Source: Heliocidaris tuberculata
Lineage: Eukaryota; Echinodermata; Echinoidea; Camarodonta; Echinometridae
Direction of reading: 5' to 3'
Length of the DNA: 64,000 nt
NCBI GenBank assembly: GCA_025618425.1
Contig: CM046850.1
Coordinates: forward strand, 5,185,520-5,249,519
Each line of letters begins with the position of its first letter. The first letter of the stretch is position 1. Below are positions 35,401 to 43,240 of the stretch, one piece after another. The notes under the pieces are model-generated. The model saw nothing but the letters and a program-made list of their open reading frames with translations, did not search any database and was not told the origin of the DNA. The position numbers and the translations under genes were made by a program.

Positions 35401-38400
35401 CAAAACATGGACGCATTTTTTTAACGCACAGGTTATTTTCAAACCAACTAAAAAATGTGATCCATTAGCAGTTTGAAATGAATTTGGTATCACATGATAG
35501 GAAATTATATGCCCTTTTTTTTTTGGGGGGGGGGTGCTAAGCTAAAGTCTAAAGAGAAGTTAGGTCTACTTGTAAATCTACTTAGGCTATGTTTAATCCC
35601 TTCATATTAAGACAAACTGAAAAGGAATAGATCATGTACTCTAAGACAACGTTAACTTAGAATGAGTTAGATCTATGTTTGATGTGACATCTCGGGAAAT
35701 GCTCGAGCTATAGTATAAACTTGTCCATCACTAACTAGATCTAGATCTAGTTTGTACCGTATTGTTAAATCTAACTTTAACAAGTTAGACCCAACTAGTA
35801 ACTTAGACATAGGACCCAACTTTTAACGTTAGATCTAACGTTAACTGTACGTGTAGATCTGAGATTGATTTTTCGGTCTAGTCTACTGGACAGGTCTACC
35901 GACACTCAGTCTTACTCTTACTGTCTTAGAACTTATGTTAAAACATCACTGGAAAATCGATCAAACGTTAGATCTACGGTAACGTTTGAAGTAGAGACTA
36001 GGCTGATAGTTAACTGTTACTATACTAGATCTAGACTAGGTCTAACGTTAACATTTAGATCTAACTTTAGTTAGAATCTAGATAGAAATCTACCAAAAGA
36101 AACAAACAAAAACTCTAATCTAAGACAGTTAGTCTAAGTACGGTACGGTAACGTTACTCGCTACACACACACACATAAAAAAAAAAGCAAAATTAAAATC
36201 TGTTTAGAATAATCTACTGTAGATCTATGTACCGTATCTGTTTTTCAACATTTTGTTAATTGCCTCCTTTTTGAATATCTGGACTCAAATGCAGGCAACT
36301 TCGCTGCAAAAAATAAAAGTAATGTAGGGTCTAACGTTAGACTATGTCCGGTAAACAACCTTTTCGTGCCAGGTCTGCGAGAATTTCGTTTCGCTACACT
36401 AACTGAGATCACCGGTACTACAGCCTATGGCTATGCCTACAGCGTTCTGGCTACGCGACACAGTTAAAGTTAAACCCGACTTAAACTACCCCCTGCGCGA
36501 GTCTAAATTTCGAGGGAGTTATTACCACACTTAGACTGAGGTTAAACTAAACCTCGCTATCGGAATACCAAATTTTAGCCTGGGGTTAAATATGGCTACT
36601 TAGACCAAGGTTATTACCACACTTAGACTGGGGTTAAGTTAAACCCGGCTATCAGAATACGGGCCATATACTTTTGTCAGCATTCTACATTCCCTTTCAT
36701 TTTGTGGATATTCACTGGCTTTTGTCTGCTTCATCTAGACATTTAACTGTCTGAGTTTTTGTGTGTGTGGGCTGAAATGCAACGAACCATAAATAGCCTG
36801 GCAGCTTTAGCAGAGTAACCCCCACGCTCTTTTGAGTTCATGCTATTACATGCTCTCACTTCAACACGTGGCAAAAAGACAGTGCAATATGTTCAGCATG
36901 AAAGATGGAAGATGGCCGTTTCCTATACAAATGTCTTCTACAAGTCGGTTTATTCTGAATTGTTTGAACAGGGAAATTTCCCTGGTTTGAAGATCACTGG
37001 TGATTGTAATTTAGAAGGTATAATGGAAATACAAAAATGGAAGACAATGACTTTTCCTTTTTATGACTTGTATCTTAAAATTTTTTGTTTTGCATTTCAT
37101 TCCAGCTTTAGGGCGACTGCAGAAAATAATGGTGACGAATTCTGTGGCAAATTTGACATAGAAGGATGGGAAAGTTGAAGAACAAACATGGCAAGCAATA
37201 GAAATACATACTTTCATCTGCTCTGTCCTGCTGAACTTGGAAAGCAATCACTGGTGTGTTTGTTCGTTTGTTTTTTTGAGTTCTATTTGTTCAACCTTGG
37301 AATTACAAATGGCTTTTTAAAAATTCGATATGCTGTTGAACATGCAGCATATGTTACGACATGGCTTTGTAAAGGCCACCGCACACCTTACGATCGGTCT
37401 ACAATCCGATTTCAGAAAAAAAAAAGTAATATTATTTGACAAATCATTTAAAAACGAAAAATATTTTTGATTGAGGGTCTGAATAGTCATACAGATAGTA
37501 AAATCGATAATACAGCTTTTGCTGAGTTTTCTAGTCGGTGGAATTGCCAAATCGGCTCCGAGTCGTAGTGACGTCACAAAAATCGTACGACTGCCTACGA
37601 TTTGAAACTAATTTTGCCCTTATTCCCTGTAAAAAGCTGACAGCTCACCAAAACCCTATGTTTAGTATTCATATTACTTTTCAGAACCTGAATAGGGCAG
37701 ATTTCATTTGTTTGAATGCCAATATTTAATGCCATAGCGATTTATTTCACAAATCGGATCGCAGACCGATCGTAAGGTGTGCGGTGGCCTTAAGAGTTAA
37801 TAGGCTTCTTCAATTGAAAAATCGTTGAAATAAACTTCTCTCAAGATGAAATAACATAGGAGCAGCTGCCATCAATCCCATGCCCCAGTTCAAGCACTTC
37901 AAGAAAAAGCAGCCCATTGTCTTGTACATTGTATTTTCAATAACGAGAACTAGCAAATGTTAACAATAATATAAGCAATCAAAAGCCCAAGTCACTCTGA
38001 GGCGATCTTTACGTAGTGAACCACCGCGACCTACATGTAGCACACTGTCATGTCACATCCCCTTTTCTCTTTGCATCAGAAAACAAAGCAGAACTAAAGC
38101 AATCTCGCATTTGGGGAGAAAATGGCTTCGGATATTCTGAATCATTCAGGGCTCTGTTTCATAAAACTTGTTGTCAATAACAACTGCCCCATTTCTATGA
38201 AAAATTTGCTCTCAGCCAATCAGATTCAAGGATTTCAGTAGCTTATAACAATTATTGTAACTTGTTATTGATAACAAGTTTTATGAAACATGGCCCTGAT
38301 TCTGTAAACCCATAGCATAGTAAGCCTGACATAACATGGGCTCGGGTCTATGGACAAAGTGTCAAAAATCAAACAACATTGCAGTTCTTTCTTGTTCTGA

Positions 38401-41400
38401 TGAAACTTTCTTTGCAAATTGTGAAAATTGCCTGGATTCAAGGAGGCCCTACGAGAATTCTGAAATGTGCAAAATTATGATCACACCTCTGCAAACCAAG
38501 ACAAGGCCAGAGATGTTGTGATCTGTAAAAATTTCCCCTAGAAGATGAGAAGGTTCAAGGGTATGACAAAGCCATGTAAAGTTCGCTGTAGCTTGCTCAT
38601 GCTGTAGAAGATATTGCCAGAGTGTGACTTGGCCTCAAGTTGGGAAGTATAGGTGGGTCTAAGGAAAAAAATAAAAAATGAAGCACTTTGTCTGCGAGAG
38701 CCAGAAGGACGTTAACTCTGTAGAGAATTATACGAGTGAATGCCCTTCTGGCCCTCAACAGACGACTTGTTGACACGGCACTCGGAAGACTTGACCTAGT
38801 CGCCTAGGCTACCATCTTACCCAGCGGCTGTGGCGTGCCCACCCGGTCCACCTCTAGTGGCTGCGGGGACTGGCGTCCACCAGCTTTAACTGTAAAACAC
38901 AAATCAGGGTACGGTCATTCTTGAGTGCACAGGGAACCTGGGAGTTTTGGGGGCTTGGAACAAGGGTGGGAGCCCTCACAGGATATCAACTACTCATTGA
39001 AAAGCCAAGTCCCAGATCACTTGGGATTAAAGATAAAGTTGAGTTCTGGTCATGCAATTACATTGTGAAAGAAACTGTCTGAAAGCAATTGGGAAAGGTT
39101 GATTGTATAGTGTAAAAAAACTGGTGTATGCTGTAAGGTTTTGGAATCACCAAAATGTGAAGAAGTTGACTCCATACTGCTGAGAGTCACATGCACCGCA
39201 CACAGAAATGTGTATATGGGACTACACACACATGTGGCATGAATGTTCAGCCCAAATATTTTAGCTGTTTCTTGTCATATTTTGAATATGAGGGTATTAG
39301 AAGAGAATTTTTTTTAGGGGACATTTCTTCTAAAATGTTCTTCCAAACTGACATAAAGAGTAAAAGCTCACAAATAATTTTTCACCTTTCCCACAACTCA
39401 ACTTTCTCTATAAGAGGGAATGTGTTTTTCAAAGAATGTTTCATCTCGAGAGGTTTCAGCACTGTTTTATAACCATGCTGAGAGTATGATTCCAATTAAG
39501 ATTGGAAAGGGAGAAACTTTATTCTTCTAGCAATTGGCAGAGTCTTCTTGAACTTTGTTTACCATTCACAAATTAATGAAAACATTTTTTAAATGCCTTT
39601 AATTTCCCTCCAATGATTATTGCATTCATGCAATGAAGAAATGATTTTGATATCCTTTGAAGGCTACAAATGATAACTTAAACAGATGTTAGTTTGCAAG
39701 TACCAGTTAACCTTAAGTTTTAATTGTATAGAGTACCGAAGTGCTGACGTCATATTCGCTCATCGTCCGGGATACTGGTTCCAAACAACAGAGCCCGTGC
39801 CTGAGGTTCACTGTGAAACCATTCAAACAATGGGCTGGAGCAGGGCACATTCAGTGTTTGGCTCTGGTGTGATCACCACGCCACTGTTTAGCTCAACATT
39901 GTTTGGAATCAGCAACCTTGACAACTTGGCAGGTATGACGTCACACTTAGTTACTCTATACCTGAAGTTTAAGTTATACGACTTAAAATCATCATGAGCA
40001 CAGTACAATCACTCAGCAACATCTTTATAGTCACCCAATCTCAGTATCTTTTGGACTGCACTAGTCTCAGATGCAAGAGCATTGCACTTGTTATATGAAT
40101 TTAGTGTATAACATTAGGGATCCACTAGCAGCCAAAGCAGTTCCAAAACATACTTACTCTCTCCATTGGGTAGGACTGGGTCGGGTCCAAACTTCTCAAA
40201 GTGGACCACCACCCCGCTCTGGACCTTCTGGACTAGGGACTCAAGGCACTGGTTCAGGGTCTTCATAGAGTTCACCATGTAGGACCGACCTGATAAAAGA
40301 GAGGGAAAGAAGTTGGATGATGCAGCCTGGGAAATTCTATTTGGAACCTGGACAATGATGACCTGAAAACTGCCACGACAAAAGCTTTCGGTAGTCATTT
40401 CAAGTATGAAATTTAGGTACGGTCCAAAGCCCAATGAGGTTACCACATAGTACATAGAGGAAGAAGAGAAAAACTTTGACACATAAGATGTGAATGTAAC
40501 ATGCTGGTAATTATTACAGGTTGCATGGCAGAGAATCAGTAAACTATCAAAATGTTGATACCAGCTTGAAACGACTGATCCATCAAACTCCCTACACAGT
40601 ATTAGATGTCTGTTGCATTACAAATCCATTTTTATTTATCCTTTCATTTTATTTTTCATTTTTTATAGTTATTTATTTATTTATTTTTATCATTATTAGT
40701 TTGATTGATTGACTGATTGATTGATTGATTGACTGATAGATTGCAAACTAAATGCCATATACTTGAGAACATAACATTTCAAAAATACAATGTTTAGGAA
40801 CATTAAACTTTTAGTCTCATTCTATGACTGCCAAGAGCTTTCCCTTAATATCTCTATAACATTTTGATGTGAACAGCTCTCCTGGCTACAACCCATGAGA
40901 TTGACAGCCCACAAGAACAAAAGACCAAGCGACAAACACTGTCAGTATCGTACGCCTTCTGAAAAGTTACGTGCAGGTTGACAAGAGCGACATGTCAGTC
41001 TTGTCAGGCCTTTAGTCAACTTTTCTAAGGGCTCGTGAGACCGGCATTGTTGGTATCATCAGCTGTCGGTCTCATTGGCTGTCAGTCTAATGGGATGTGA
41101 ACGGCTCTCCTCACCTCCAGTAACATCACACATGCTGCTGATGGGGGAGTCATCAGTATTCACCAGACTGCTGGTAGGTCCCATACGCTCCTTCTCTCCC
41201 GCAACCCCTGGTAGACGCAGCACCAGGGCGAAGAGCCGCTGATCCCATCTGAAGGGCTCTCTCGTGAGTTCACTTCCAGGAAGCACATGGCTCATTGGCA
41301 GTGACAACTACAAGATGAGGGAAAAGGAACAATCAAAATATGCGCTCAGCACCGAGCAAACTAAACAAACATATCGCTTGGGCAGACCCACAAGGGTCTT

Positions 41401-43145
41401 ATAACTAATAAAACACAGAGCCCTTCTGGCTCTCAACGAATGATAAAGTTTCCTTGGGCCCTATGAAGTAATATTCTTGAAAAATCATCATGAGAGAAAT
41501 GCTACTTAAGATCTATCATACCCAGCAAAATCCTAGTCAGTGAGTGGCTGCTGGGGATCAAAATGGTTACAAATTGGAGTGACTTGCACAAAAAGCTATG
41601 GGTCAGGTAATTATGGAAGAACTCGGGATAGGCTAGACCACACACTTAATTTGGGGGCAGGTTAGGGTAGGGTAGGATAGGGGAGGGGAGGGGAGGGGAG
41701 AGGGGAGGGGAGGGGAGGGGAGGAGGGAGGGGAGGGGAGGGGAGTGGAGGGTGAGAGGAGGGGAGGGGAGGGGAGAGGGGGGGAGGGGAGGGAGAAGAGG
41801 GGAGGGGAGAGAAGGGGAGGGGAGAGAAGGGGAGGGGAGAGAAGGGGAGGGGAGAGAAGGGGAGGGGAGAGGGGAGGGAGGGGGGGAAGAGGGGAGGGGA
41901 GGGGAGGGAGGGGGGAGAGGGAGGGGAGGGAAGGGGAGAGGAGGGGAGGGGAGAGGAGGGGAAGCGAGGCGAGGCGAGAGGAGGAGGAGAGGCAGGTGGT
42001 ATGGAACAATGAAGGGCATGTCTGCATTCCATAGGTGATACAAATCTATTTCATGATGTTGATAGTAAATTAATGCATGCTATAGGAGGCAAGATTCTTT
42101 TGAAATAAAACAAACACTTTTCTATTTGAATAAGAATTTTAATTTGGATAGCTTACCTCTTCTTGTACACCACTGTTGCTTGATAGTTTATGCCCATCAG
42201 TGATCGCTATGACGATAGCCGGCTCCAGATAAAAAGGATTCCGACCCTACAAAGATGATAAATTATTGTGATTTAATTTCTTACTCTGTTACTGAAATCT
42301 TTAATTTCTCTCTTTCTATAACTTGTAGTAGATCTCACTCACCCATTATGTAGTAGCCTGCTAATATGAAAGTAACAATAACTAAACTCCTGACAACCTT
42401 AACAAAGCTAATAGTTAATTTGGTAATGACGAAAAGTTAAAATCTCCAAGGATCATACAAAATAATTAACGTCCCCCCCTCCCTCCCCCCCCAAAAAAAA
42501 AACGCTTTAAAAATTTGAAAGCAAATATGCAGTATATGGAGCCGAATAATAAACAAAATTTTAGAATATGTGGTATATTGAATCAATCAAATTTTAACCA
42601 GAAATAGACCAAATTCACTGAACAAGATGTTAGACAAAGGTTCAATATCAACCCTTACCTGTCCATAGTTGTCAATGCCAGAGTAGAGCCGGTTGACATT
42701 CAAGAGGTCAAAGGTCATCTTGAGGGCATGACCCAAGGTCGTGAGACCTGTGGCTTGAAGGTTCTTGAGCTCACTCATGAATACAGCTGGGTTCTCCTTC
42801 CATCCAGCCTATAGCATGGAATTAATGATACAGAAAACAAATGTACATATTACATAATTAGTTTTATTATTATCATTATTATTAAGTATTTGGCATCACC
42901 TGTGTCTGGGAGGGGAAAAGCGAACTGAATCACCCTTAGGCCTCTCCTCCCGATATAACTGATTGGGATGTGCAGGTGTACCACTACACTGGGGTTTCCT
43001 CCTACTCTTCATCGAATAGGGCCGTGGGTTCTTAACGTGCAAAGGTGGTGACTCTCCTTTACATGGGACCTCCATTTAACATCCTATCTGAGGGACAGAG
43101 TGTTTTCCATTGTAACATAGTAAGATTTGATTAAATGGTACGTCA

Positions 43146-43240
<95 letters not shown>

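Noticed and set aside
35865..36074. 69-codon frame inside the 2.4-kb TIR element, considered as a transposase remnant
   Set aside because: Short, rich in translated TAGATCTA motifs, and without DDE/D-type motifs.
39686..39997. 103-codon + strand frame of ordinary composition, with a GTATGA donor-like site after LDNLAG
   Set aside because: Lies in INTS6 intron 6, matches no family I recognise, and overlaps a weak inverted repeat (TGACGTCATA at both edges); more likely repeat DNA. A protein search would settle it.
41633..42043. Overlapping long open frames on both strands (Pro/Ser/Leu- and Gly/Arg/Glu-rich)
   Set aside because: They are translations of the (GGGGA)n array and lie in INTS6 intron 4.
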